Source: Leptospiraceae bacterium
Lineage (GTDB): Bacteria; Spirochaetota; Leptospiria; Leptospirales; Leptospiraceae
Direction of reading: 5' to 3'
Assembly (NCBI GenBank): GCA_024233835.1
Contig: JACKPC010000007.1
Coordinates: 320,373 to 384,372, forward strand
DNA: 64,000 nucleotides
In this document: positions 27,401 to 34,636 of the stretch, one piece after another
Layout of the letters: every line of letters begins with the position of its first letter
Numbering within the stretch: the first letter of the stretch is position 1
Translations under genes and position numbers: made by a program
The notes under the pieces: model-generated
Told to the model about the DNA's origin: nothing
Databases searched by the model: none
The model's input: only the letters and a program-made list of their open reading frames with translations

Positions 27401-27917
27401 GCAATTTAGCTATTTCTATTTGTTCAAACTCAACAGCTCGAATTAGAGCAGTCTTTCCCTGTTTGTTTTGTCGATTTACATCTGCCTTTTTTTGTATCAA
27501 AAGTTCTAAAAGTTTAAAATGCCCCCCAATTGCTGCTGACATTAACGGAGTATCTCCATATTTATCCTGATTATCTATTTCCGCTCCGGCATCCAGAAGA
27601 AGTCTGCTTATGTTCAAATTACCATTCCAGGCGGCAAGGTGAAGTGGAGAAGTTCCCGCTTCTCCGGATTCCGGTTTTAGTCCATTTTCCAAAAGAAATT
27701 CGACGATCTTTTCTTTTCGAGCATGTACGGCCCAATGAAGACCACTCCAACCGTTAACATCGGTTTTCTTTAATAAACCTTTCTTTTTTGAAAAGAGTTT
27801 CAGACAGCTAATATTAGAATTAAAAATGCAATTTTTCATGGAGCGAAATGAATCAGCACTGAGACCCTGTAAAAAACCCAAAAGCAAAAATATGAAGAAA
27901 TTTTTCTTAAAAAGCAT
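24489..27917 (-). CDS. Giant exported ankyrin-repeat protein
   Basis: 1142 residues. A signal peptide (NFFIFLLLGFLQGLSA) is followed by ankyrin repeats almost to the end, interrupted by a few degenerate stretches. Typical repeats read GTSPLHLAAWNGNLNISRLL, GDTPLMSAAIGGHFKLLELL and GYTPLHFASISGNVKTVQHL; more than two dozen can be recognised. Ankyrin repeats make an elongated protein-binding solenoid. Export to the periplasm or surface is unusual enough to suggest an interaction or toxin/immunity role, but no enzymatic domain is visible. No clear ribosome binding site precedes the ATG. It lies upstream of, and in the same direction as, the chitobiase-repeat lipoprotein, separated by about 130 bases. 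Confidence 0.92.
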   Translation of the reverse strand: MLFKKNFFIFLLLGFLQGLSADSFRSMKNCIFNSNISCLKLFSKKKGLLKKTDVNGWSGLHWAVHARKEKIVEFLLENGLKPESGEAGTSPLHLAAWNGNLNISRLLLDAGAEIDNQDKYGDTPLMSAAIGGHFKLLELLIQKKADVNRQNKQGKTALIRAVEFEQIEIAKLLLDNQAKLSLLDGEGKSAMLYAVESGNKEMIRLLNRYGANNPYKALYSCIKANNLPCFQKSLISEDMLSYRENGKDSLLKIAIAEGSTNIINFILQHELSDSLFSDKEGSEMLLLASRLGDIKLVQKLLDKGASLHYSNAKGENALYIACQHKHTQLVSLYLNLGIDYDSHNSHSKSCSSLMKNKEYEDIAKLIQKHIDKERMEEAIEKEDMSFIKVHILDWKNSTVFCGNETLLGCAILKKKYLVMEYLAEDKDLQNKTNLRNKSPLFLAAEEGDEKAISILVRNNIQIKENSFLKVFFENASATSIEALLKDENLSPYLKPLMNRLFLYVLEHKLGDSVYQSFLSSSFLETYTETNEDGKTLLHLSLENGNKELVETLIRREPKLLEMPDLEGRLPLHYASLRGEEMLRLLSSGYSNLDIQDKYGYTPLQLALLQGEYDSCFYLLEKGASPYITNKEGDNLFSLIYQQKDIPKAFLQKILSFHQEYEKEEVDKKMWMFLYARAANFEGFVKHFSTDILNERDPSSMTILMRAASVSDNGKIVKFLLDAGAEKEERNYSDRENTALLYALLNKADASAIELIKRGAFYFRSNRAGMTPLQAAILYSGDEVIDLLIEKGVDINYLSLYGSPLHVAVKRGSKNLVKRLLEKEANPDRRDSEGFTPLMLAAKLGKEEILQLLLSKGASRERLNPFTGMSALHYACLNGHEKTVALLIEKGSSVNRQVPGNHSKYSGYTPLHFASISGNVKTVQHLLNSGVLPFEEDAEGNTALHIAASGHDPVILKLLLKRFSSFQRYPSPENKHKQTPLMFASENSLSFVRLLLDYGASIREEDEQGRTALFYALESNKEDIAKYLVLKGSEIQVEDIYRNTPLLIAVKHSNFEIARLLIDNKADANIQSRDNWGISNRWTPLMWAVHNKKRDLVKLLLHAGARVKTRDASGKNALQLATEVGADSGIMSLLEVYSKKQRN

Positions 27918-28031
27918 AGCAGAAGTTTATAAAAACAATCTAATAATTTTCACGCAAAAAACTTTTATTAAATATAATTTTTCTTGTTTCCCTGAATACC
28001 TCTTTTAAAAAGATACCTACAGGAAAAGATA

Positions 28032-28310
28032 ATGGATTGGAAAGTAAAAGATACACAACTTACTCTAAAACAACTCGGGTTCTACGGTGCAGAAGTAAAC
28101 GGTCAAATGAATGAAGCGACAAAAAAAGCCATAGCCAGTTTTCGCAAATCCATTAAACTTTCGGAAAATGGTAGCTTTGATGCAACCTGTCAGAAAGCAG
28201 CTTTAGAGCAACTTCAGAAAAAAAATATGAAACCTCTGGGCGACTTCAGCAATCTCGATTGGTACAAAGAAAAAGACGAGGATGTAGAACTCCCCGACTT
28301 TTTGAAATAA
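28032..28310 (+). CDS. Small peptidoglycan-binding-domain-like protein
   Basis: 92 residues. The first 60 match the three-helix PG_binding_1 pattern: VKDTQLTLKQLGFYGAEVNG, then NEATKKAIASFRKS and ENGSFDATCQKAALEQL. There is no signal peptide, so despite the fold it is either cytoplasmic or exported by another route. The C-terminal tail is acidic (EKDEDVELPDF). AGGAAAAG lies before the ATG. Its last base directly abuts the stop of the convergent LRR gene. Confidence 0.78.
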   Translation: MDWKVKDTQLTLKQLGFYGAEVNGQMNEATKKAIASFRKSIKLSENGSFDATCQKAALEQLQKKNMKPLGDFSNLDWYKEKDEDVELPDFLK

Positions 28311-29027
28311 TTATTCAATACGAATAGAAGTTTCACGAAGAAACTCTTCCGCTTTTTTTCCATTAATAAGAATTCTTCTTTCTTGTAAGAAGTTTGCTGT
28401 AGATTTCTTCATTTTTTTGATACCTGTTTCGGCAATATTTAACTTTTTTAAATTCTTCAGACCGGTAAGTCCATCTAACTCAGTAAGTGAAGGATTTTCA
28501 TCCAGAGAAAGGCTCTCCAGAGAATCAAGCTTTTCCAAGCCAGAGATGGACTCGATACCGCAATTATTCAAGCTCAATTCTTTTACAGAAATAAGTCCCT
28601 CCCAGTCATGGCTTTTTGCCTCTAAGGGATTGGCCCATAAATCGAGCTTGCGAAGTTTTTTAAGTTTAGAAAGATTTTCCACTCTCTTTATCTTATTATT
28701 CCAGAGATCAAGCTCTTCTAATTCTGTCAGAGAATCGAGATTTTCTAATTTCTGAATGAAATTACCTTTCAATTTTAAAACCTTTAAGTTTTTAAGATTA
28801 TCCAGGTTTTCTATCTTTTCTATATAGTTTTCTTCCAAATTTAAAACTTCTAAATTGGTAAATTCAAGAATTTCTTTCGGTATTTTCTTGAGATCATACT
28901 GGGAAAGATTCAGGGTTTTTACATTGGAATCAAAGGTTTCACCTTCTATCTGTACGGCTTTTCCGGCTTTAAATTTAGCCGGAAAAGAACAGTAAGTAAA
29001 AAAAAGAAGAAATAGTATATATCGCAT
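28311..29027 (-). CDS. Leucine-rich-repeat lipoprotein
   Basis: 238 residues. A short signal sequence ends at FTYC (Cys13), a plausible spirochaete lipobox. Seven to eight 21-23-residue leucine-rich repeats follow, such as TNLEVLNLEENYIEKIENL and TELEELDLWNNKIKRVENL, the SDS22-like type. These form a curved protein-binding surface. The ATG overlaps the stop of the clostripain-like gene (TAATG), so the two are translationally coupled and may work together on the cell surface (inference). Confidence 0.87.
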   Translation of the reverse strand: MRYILFLLFFTYCSFPAKFKAGKAVQIEGETFDSNVKTLNLSQYDLKKIPKEILEFTNLEVLNLEENYIEKIENLDNLKNLKVLKLKGNFIQKLENLDSLTELEELDLWNNKIKRVENLSKLKKLRKLDLWANPLEAKSHDWEGLISVKELSLNNCGIESISGLEKLDSLESLSLDENPSLTELDGLTGLKNLKKLNIAETGIKKMKKSTANFLQERRILINGKKAEEFLRETSIRIE

Positions 29028-30910
29028 TATTCTATCCTGATATATTCCGAATACGATTCATTACGTGCGTCATCGATAGAATAGAATCCAAGAAAAAATT
29101 CAGCTTTATCTACCGGTAGTGCTTTGGAGGAAATTTGAAGTTCATCTTCTATAACAAATTCTTTTCCATCCTTGGTTCCTTTATAATTCTTTTTTGAATC
29201 ATAAAACCTCCACTGTGGGATAATTTTATCTCCTTTTTCCAACTTTTTCAGAAAGCGACTTACCTTTCCTGTTTTCGGATCGGGCGGATTCCTGGCTCCT
29301 AAAATCTCATATTTTTTAGTAGAGCTATCATATAAAACCATGATATCCATCTTGTTTCCGTTCACACGAACAGGGATAGCGTAGTTTTTTATTTCCGCTC
29401 CTTCCTCATTCTTTACCTTATTCAGTAAAAACATAGGAGCATAGTTACCATTTAAAGTCAGCCACTGGCCTTCAAAACGATAACTGGCCGTATTTCCACT
29501 CAGTGCTACATTGTCATCGAGTCCGAGAAAAAACTTGATATGAGGATTTTTTGCTCCCCCGGCAACAGCCAGTATGGAATAAACTTCCGCCACATCTCCA
29601 CTTTCACGGGGATCAAACTCTATAGAATAAATCTTTTCTTTTCCGTTACCGGATTTACTTCCTTCTGCTTTAGGAGTAGTTGCAAATCGAACGGGATATT
29701 TGTCAGCAACCAGTTTATTTGAATAGTCCTTAATAAAAGCTTTGTAAGGCTCGGAAAAAGGAAGATTCTGATACATCCAGGAATTATGGATAAACCTATC
29801 GCGACTCCTGGATGGAAAGTATATGGAAATCCCATTCGCTCTCGGTCTTCCCCTACCCCTGATTTTATAACTCACCGCTTTTCCTACTGCCTCGATCAGT
29901 TTTTTAGACTCATCGGGGTACTTATCTTTTAGATTATAAGCCATATCTACCAGATCCACCATATCGGAAGAAACAAAAGGAGCATTTCCATAATCCTCAG
30001 CCCTGGCTCTGGCCTTGGTAATAAGTTTCATGGAAGATTTATTTTTTATATCCGATCCGGCTTTTTTTACAAAAACATCGAGAGCAGATATTACATCCTC
30101 TAACTGTTTTAATTGTATAACCGAAAGTGTAATCGAAGAAAAAGTAAAATGAACCAGTGCGTGGGCTTCGTATCCCACTGCAATTTCACGACCTAATTTA
30201 CGACCGCTAATATTTGGATTTTCTGCAATAGGTTTGAGTACGGTTCTATAATCCCAACCATGTCCGGGTTCAAGTTCTTCGGAGGCTACTAAAAAGTCGG
30301 CATAAGGAGAAAGGGCATAGGCTGCTTCCAAATTTGCCATCAGACAGGCATCGAAACCTACAAACTCCATAGTCCTTCCGGTTTTCTTTTTTATAATATC
30401 AAGAGCATCGCGGATATGATAAAGCTTTAAAGATTGCTCTCCGTTATTTTCATCAAATCCATAACCATCAATAGAACCGGCTCCATGATTCCAGAGGATT
30501 AAACCATACTTATCTGCCGGATATTTTTCCATAGAATAAAGGATAAATTTATAGAGAGTATCGGTTTGGGCCATATTATTCCCTTCACCATCGTCTAACT
30601 TCTTTTTCCCTCCATTTGTGATATACCAGCGTTGGATTTTTGTAGGATCAATTTCCGGATCTTTCCACTGCTTGGCCCCACCTGTAGCCACGATCACATT
30701 CATATTTGGAGTAGAACCAATGGCCTGCATTTCTTTTATATCACGGGTGGCAGCTCCTCCGTGAGCAGGATCACTTTCCAGATCGCTTCCAACCATATAG
30801 ACCATGAGGGTATATTTCTCTTTTACATTTTCTGCCGGTCGAAAACTCCTGAAACAGTTATAAAAGGTAAATAATACTAAAATAGAAATTAATGCTTTTC
30901 TGAAAAACAT
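29027..30910 (-). CDS. Clostripain-family (C11) cysteine peptidase, lipoprotein
   Basis: 627 residues. The lipobox TFYNC puts an anchor at Cys19. The peptidase core (about 33-395) shows LMVYMVGSDLESD, the catalytic His142 in LILWNHGAGSIDGYG and Cys189 in VGFDACLMANLEAAY, the His-Cys dyad of C11 enzymes such as clostripain. These cleave after basic residues. The last 220 residues form a beta-rich domain of unknown role. GGGAGAG lies before the ATG and a candidate promoter about 30 bases further upstream. It is translationally coupled to the LRR lipoprotein. Confidence 0.9.
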   Translation of the reverse strand: MFFRKALISILVLFTFYNCFRSFRPAENVKEKYTLMVYMVGSDLESDPAHGGAATRDIKEMQAIGSTPNMNVIVATGGAKQWKDPEIDPTKIQRWYITNGGKKKLDDGEGNNMAQTDTLYKFILYSMEKYPADKYGLILWNHGAGSIDGYGFDENNGEQSLKLYHIRDALDIIKKKTGRTMEFVGFDACLMANLEAAYALSPYADFLVASEELEPGHGWDYRTVLKPIAENPNISGRKLGREIAVGYEAHALVHFTFSSITLSVIQLKQLEDVISALDVFVKKAGSDIKNKSSMKLITKARARAEDYGNAPFVSSDMVDLVDMAYNLKDKYPDESKKLIEAVGKAVSYKIRGRGRPRANGISIYFPSRSRDRFIHNSWMYQNLPFSEPYKAFIKDYSNKLVADKYPVRFATTPKAEGSKSGNGKEKIYSIEFDPRESGDVAEVYSILAVAGGAKNPHIKFFLGLDDNVALSGNTASYRFEGQWLTLNGNYAPMFLLNKVKNEEGAEIKNYAIPVRVNGNKMDIMVLYDSSTKKYEILGARNPPDPKTGKVSRFLKKLEKGDKIIPQWRFYDSKKNYKGTKDGKEFVIEDELQISSKALPVDKAEFFLGFYSIDDARNESYSEYIRIE

Positions 30911-30940
30911 AAACTCTCCCTTTCTCTTACTTTATGGGTA

Positions 30941-30968
30941 ATCGTAAGATCCAGCTCAGGGAAATCAA
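30941..30968 (-). promoter_or_regulatory. Candidate sigma-70 promoter for the C11 peptidase operon
   Basis: On the minus strand TTGATT (30968-30963) and TACGAT (30946-30941) are separated by 16 bases, about 30 bases before the start codon. Both hexamers are partial matches to consensus. Confidence 0.4.
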
Positions 30969-31005
30969 TCAGTTTTATGTAGAAAAGGCTTGAGAATTGA
31001 GGAAG

Positions 31006-31036
31006 AATGCACAGAAAATAAAACCTTCTGTGCATT
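31006..31036 (-). terminator. 11-bp hairpin after pntB
   Basis: AATGCACAGAA (31006-31016) is perfectly complementary to TTCTGTGCATT (31026-31036), with a 9-nt loop, beginning 8 bases after the pntB stop. No long T run follows on the minus strand, so termination efficiency is uncertain. Confidence 0.6.
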
Positions 31037-31044
31037 GAGTAAGA

Positions 31045-32454
31045 TTAGAGTTCTTTTAATTCGGAAACAACTTTAGTCATAGATGCTTTGGCATCTCCAA
31101 AAAGCATCAGACAGTTTTCATAACCAAATAATTCGTTCTGTATACCCGCATAACCGGAAGCCATACTCCGTTTACACATAATCACCGTTCTGGCTTTATC
31201 TGCGTTTAAGATAGGCATTCCATAAATCGGACTTTCCGGGTTATTCCTGGCAGCCGGGTTTACCACATCATTTGCTCCAATGATAAGGCAAACGTCACAG
31301 GAGTTAAACTCGTCGTTTATCTGTTCCATTTCTACTAACTTATCATAGCTTACATTGGCTTCAGCCAGAAGAACGTTCATGTGACCGGGCATCCTACCCG
31401 CAACCGGGTGAATCGCAAATTTTACAGAAGCACCTTTCTTTTCGACCAGGTCGGCTAATTCACGAACTACGTGTTGAGCCTGAGCTACGGCCATTCCATA
31501 ACCGGGAACAATAATCACTGTAGAAGCAGAATCAAAGATCATAGCAGCACCTTCAGCATCCACTTCTTTCACCACGATTTCCTGTCCGGAACCGGTACTT
31601 CCACCTACAGTCTGCCCAAAGCCACCTAAGAGCACATTCATAAGGGAACGGTTCATGGCCTTACACATAATCTGAGTCAGGATGATTCCCGAAGCTCCCA
31701 CAAGAGCTCCTGCAATAATTAAGAGCTGGTTATTCAGAACAAATCCTGTGGTACAGGCTGCAATTCCTGAGTAAGAGTTTAAGAGTGAAATCACCACCGG
31801 CATATCCGCACCACCGATAGGAATCACGGTTAAAACTCCTAAAAGAGAAGCAATTCCAACCACAATCATAACAAACATCAGATCCTGGGGCTGGAGAAGT
31901 ACCATTATGCTGGCTCCGATAGAAGCGAGGAAGAATAGAAGGTTCAGTAAATGCTGACCGGGGAATACTATCGCTTTTCCGGTGATTTTCTCACTCAGTT
32001 TTCCAAAAGCAATTAGAGAACCGGTTAAAGTAACTGCACCAATAATGATACTGAGGATAATAGATATCCCTACTACAGCGTTCATTTCCGTAGCAAAGCT
32101 ATTCTGATCGTACATCCTCCAGTATTCGGAAACAGCGACAAAAACAGAAGCAGCTCCTCCAAACCCGTTGAAAAGTGCGACCATCTCCGGCATGGAAGTC
32201 ATTTCCACCTTTTTCGCAATTACAATCCCTACTACAGAAGAAATAAGAAAAGTAGCCAGAATTTCCGGAAAAGTAATACCGATTTTACCCACGAGTTCTT
32301 TTTCAAAAAGAACCGCTACGACCGCTACGAGCATACCCAGAGAAGAAACGAGGTTTCCGTTTCTTGCAGTAGAGGTTTTTCCAAGCATTTTGATTCCGAA
32401 AATAAAGAGAACGGAAGCAACGAGATATGCGATTTTTACAATTTGATTTTCCAT
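31045..32454 (-). CDS. pntB: NAD(P) transhydrogenase subunit beta
   Basis: 469 residues. It is the membrane and NADP(H)-binding subunit of the proton-translocating transhydrogenase, which uses the proton gradient to make NADPH from NADH. About eight to nine membrane helices fill the first 270 residues. The soluble domain III then shows the NADP-binding GYGMAVAQAQHVV, the HPVAGRMPGHMNVLLAEANV block, and VCLIIGANDVVNPAA with the KRSMASGYAG motif. Length and motifs are standard. It is the last gene of the pntA1-pntA2-pntB operon. Confidence 0.96.
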   Translation of the reverse strand: MENQIVKIAYLVASVLFIFGIKMLGKTSTARNGNLVSSLGMLVAVVAVLFEKELVGKIGITFPEILATFLISSVVGIVIAKKVEMTSMPEMVALFNGFGGAASVFVAVSEYWRMYDQNSFATEMNAVVGISIILSIIIGAVTLTGSLIAFGKLSEKITGKAIVFPGQHLLNLLFFLASIGASIMVLLQPQDLMFVMIVVGIASLLGVLTVIPIGGADMPVVISLLNSYSGIAACTTGFVLNNQLLIIAGALVGASGIILTQIMCKAMNRSLMNVLLGGFGQTVGGSTGSGQEIVVKEVDAEGAAMIFDSASTVIIVPGYGMAVAQAQHVVRELADLVEKKGASVKFAIHPVAGRMPGHMNVLLAEANVSYDKLVEMEQINDEFNSCDVCLIIGANDVVNPAARNNPESPIYGMPILNADKARTVIMCKRSMASGYAGIQNELFGYENCLMLFGDAKASMTKVVSELKEL

Positions 32455-32462
32455 TCTCCCTC

Positions 32463-32735
32463 CTATTTCTTCTTCTTAAACATCTGTAACATTCTATCTG
32501 TTACCAGGTATCCGCCCACAACGTTCAAAGTTGCCAGGAAAAGTGCAAGCAGACCCAGAATCTTACTTACAGGATAATTTTCCACTCGACCCGCACAGAT
32601 AAGGGCTCCAACTATCGTGATCCCGGAAATCGCATTAGAACCTGACATGAGAGGTGTATGCAGGGTAGGAGGAACCTTAGAGATTAACTCGAACCCCACA
32701 AATATAGCCAGTATTAGAATATAAATTAACTCCAT
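32463..32735 (-). CDS. pntA2: NAD(P) transhydrogenase subunit alpha part 2 (membrane)
   Basis: 90 residues with three membrane helices, equal to the C-terminal membrane domain of a full-length PntA. The block VPPTLHTPLMSGSNAISGITIVGAL is typical. In many bacteria, including Rhodospirillum rubrum, the alpha chain is split in this way. It sits 3 bases after pntA1 and 8 bases before pntB, so the three are co-transcribed. Confidence 0.95.
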   Translation of the reverse strand: MELIYILILAIFVGFELISKVPPTLHTPLMSGSNAISGITIVGALICAGRVENYPVSKILGLLALFLATLNVVGGYLVTDRMLQMFKKKK

Positions 32736-32738
32736 AAC

Positions 32739-33866
32739 TTATCTCTTTAAAATTTCCTTTGTGAAAGCATGCACCAATTCACCATTATGAACAATCAAAC
32801 TACCTTTGGTAATGTCTTCATCCATTTCCCATTTAAACCCATCTTTAGTGGCCAGATGCAGAAGAAGAGTGCTGATATTCTTCGCATATAACTCACTTGC
32901 ATTTACAGGAAGAGAAGAGGGTAAATTTGCCTGCCCGATGATAGTGACATTGTGCTTCACCACGGTTTTATTCAATTCACTCACTTCGCAGTTTCCCCCG
33001 GACTCAACTGCCATATCCACAACAACGGAACCGGGTTTCATAGATTTCACCATTTCTTCCGTTACAAGAATCGGAGCTTTTTTACCAATGACAAGAGCTG
33101 TTGTAATCACAATATCAGCTTCTTTAATATGTTTGGCAATCATCTCTTTTTGCTTCTGGAGGTATTCCTGAGAAACCTCTTTGGCATAACCACCTTCGGT
33201 TTTGACTCCTTCTCCCGCAACCTCCAGGAACCTTCCTCCGAGGGATTCAACCTGTTCCTTGGTTTCCGGACGAACGTCGGTTACCTCCACTATAGCCCCC
33301 AGCCTTTTGGCAGTTGCAATGGCTTGCAGACCCGCAACACCTGCACCAAAAATTAGAACTTTAGCAGGAGTGATAGTACCGGCAGCCGTCATCATGAGAG
33401 GAAAAATTTTACCGAGAGCATTTGCACCTAAGATTACAGTTTTATAACCTGCAAGGTTAGCCTGAGAACTTAAGGCATCCATTTTCTGAGCGCGAGAAAT
33501 CCGAGGGACAGCATCCATTGAGAATGCCTGAACTCCTGCTTTCGAAAGAGCATCTATAACATCCGGGATGGTATAGGCATATAAAAAGGATATCAGTACG
33601 GCTCCTTTTTTATAAAGCTTTATTTCCTCGACTTCAGGAGCATTCACGCGCAAAATAACATCTGCATCGGAAAAGAGTTTCTTTTTGTCCGATACTACCT
33701 CGGCACCTACTTCTTTATAAACATTGTCGAGAAAATTTGATTGTTCCCCGGCACCTGCTTCGATAGAGCAGGAAAAGCCCGCTTTGATAAGGCTTTTTAT
33801 GACATCAGGAGTGAGTGCCACCCTTCTTTCTAATTGTTTCGTTTCTTTAGGTATGGCTATCTTCAA
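32739..33866 (-). CDS. pntA1: NAD(P) transhydrogenase subunit alpha part 1 (NAD-binding)
   Basis: 375 residues, soluble domain I of the transhydrogenase in an alanine-dehydrogenase-like fold. The N-terminal substrate-side block is IAIPKETKQLERRVALTPD. The Rossmann motif KVLIFGAGVAGLQAIATAKRLGA binds NAD(H). The RPETKEQVESLGG and DMAVESGGNCE blocks are also present. The split form without a membrane tail is completed by the next gene. Confidence 0.95.
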   Translation of the reverse strand: MKIAIPKETKQLERRVALTPDVIKSLIKAGFSCSIEAGAGEQSNFLDNVYKEVGAEVVSDKKKLFSDADVILRVNAPEVEEIKLYKKGAVLISFLYAYTIPDVIDALSKAGVQAFSMDAVPRISRAQKMDALSSQANLAGYKTVILGANALGKIFPLMMTAAGTITPAKVLIFGAGVAGLQAIATAKRLGAIVEVTDVRPETKEQVESLGGRFLEVAGEGVKTEGGYAKEVSQEYLQKQKEMIAKHIKEADIVITTALVIGKKAPILVTEEMVKSMKPGSVVVDMAVESGGNCEVSELNKTVVKHNVTIIGQANLPSSLPVNASELYAKNISTLLLHLATKDGFKWEMDEDITKGSLIVHNGELVHAFTKEILKR

Positions 33867-33942
33867 GGTTTTGCACCATTCTTGTCTGCTAGGAAATTGG
33901 ATTCGTATAAAACGTCAATAGGTTTTTTATTAGAAGCTTTTT

Positions 33943-33964
33943 TAAAAAATAACAAACGTTATTT
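33943..33964 (-). terminator. AT-rich terminator after the STAS-like gene
   Basis: AAATAAC (33947-33953) pairs with GTTATTT (33958-33964) with a 4-nt loop. On the minus strand the stem runs directly into a T run before an A run. It lies 23 bases after the STAS-like stop and upstream of pntA1. Confidence 0.5.
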
Positions 33965-33987
33965 CAAACATATCATTCTTACTCAAA

Positions 33988-34392
33988 TTAATTATCTTTT
34001 AACCATTGCTTGGCTACTTCAAAAGATGGAACTTCTAAAAGCATAATTCCTGCCGGTCCGAGTTGTGCCTCGTAAATCTGGTTACTTAAACGAGTAATCG
34101 CACTCTCACCTTTCGCTGTTATAAAGTATTTAACTCCATTCTTCGTAAATTCCGGAAAAACTTTATCCTTAATAAACTCCTGAATTTCAGGACTGAAGGC
34201 CCCTCTGGCTTCTGTCATATCAACGATCCAGGCTCTTCCAGCATGTTTTTTACTGTATTCAAGACCCTTGACAAGAACCGCCTCTTCAAATTGTTCTACT
34301 GTTAATAATAAACTATACCATTTATCGAGTATGGCTTTTTCATTTTCTAACCATTCTACTCGCATATAACCATTTAACTCGTGTAGCACCAT
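33988..34392 (-). CDS. STAS/SpoIIAA-like domain protein
   Basis: 134 residues, no signal peptide. The order of strand and helix, with AWIVDMTEARGAFSPEIQEF followed by GVKYFITAKGESAI, resembles the STAS/SpoIIAA-like proteins that often serve in regulation. The typical phosphorylatable Ser of anti-sigma antagonists is not clearly placed. AGAGGAAAT precedes the ATG. It is monocistronic and is divergent from the sensor kinase gene. Family placement is moderate. Confidence 0.65.
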   Translation of the reverse strand: MVLHELNGYMRVEWLENEKAILDKWYSLLLTVEQFEEAVLVKGLEYSKKHAGRAWIVDMTEARGAFSPEIQEFIKDKVFPEFTKNGVKYFITAKGESAITRLSNQIYEAQLGPAGIMLLEVPSFEVAKQWLKDN

Positions 34393-34502
34393 ATCATTTC
34401 CTCTAAGCTGAGTTTTATCATATTTCTTTAAGGATATATTTCAATTAAAAATCATCTTTTCTTAGAGGATGCAAAAAGAATATTCCTTTCAATCCCTATT
34501 TT

Positions 34503-34530
34503 TTGATTGCATTTGTATCAAACTTATACT
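34503..34530 (+). promoter_or_regulatory. Candidate sigma-70 promoter for the sensor kinase gene
   Basis: TTGATT at 34503-34508 and TATACT at 34525-34530 are spaced by 16 bases. The leader would be about 100 bases and contains a small inverted repeat GTAAG/CTTAC at 34555-34570. The rest of the 244-bp intergenic stretch shows no gene. Confidence 0.45.
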
Positions 34531-34636
34531 CTACTATTTTGTTAATGCTGAGACGTAAGTTTTACCTTACTAATTTATCCTTTTTTTCGCCTAAAAAAGA
34601 TCAAATATCGTTTCAGAATTATTTTTAACATAAACT

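Noticed and set aside
22227..28000. CRISPR or tandem DNA repeats suggested by the repetitive ankyrin and chitobiase-type regions
   Set aside because: Repetition is at protein level only; nucleotide repeats are diverged and have no spacer structure.
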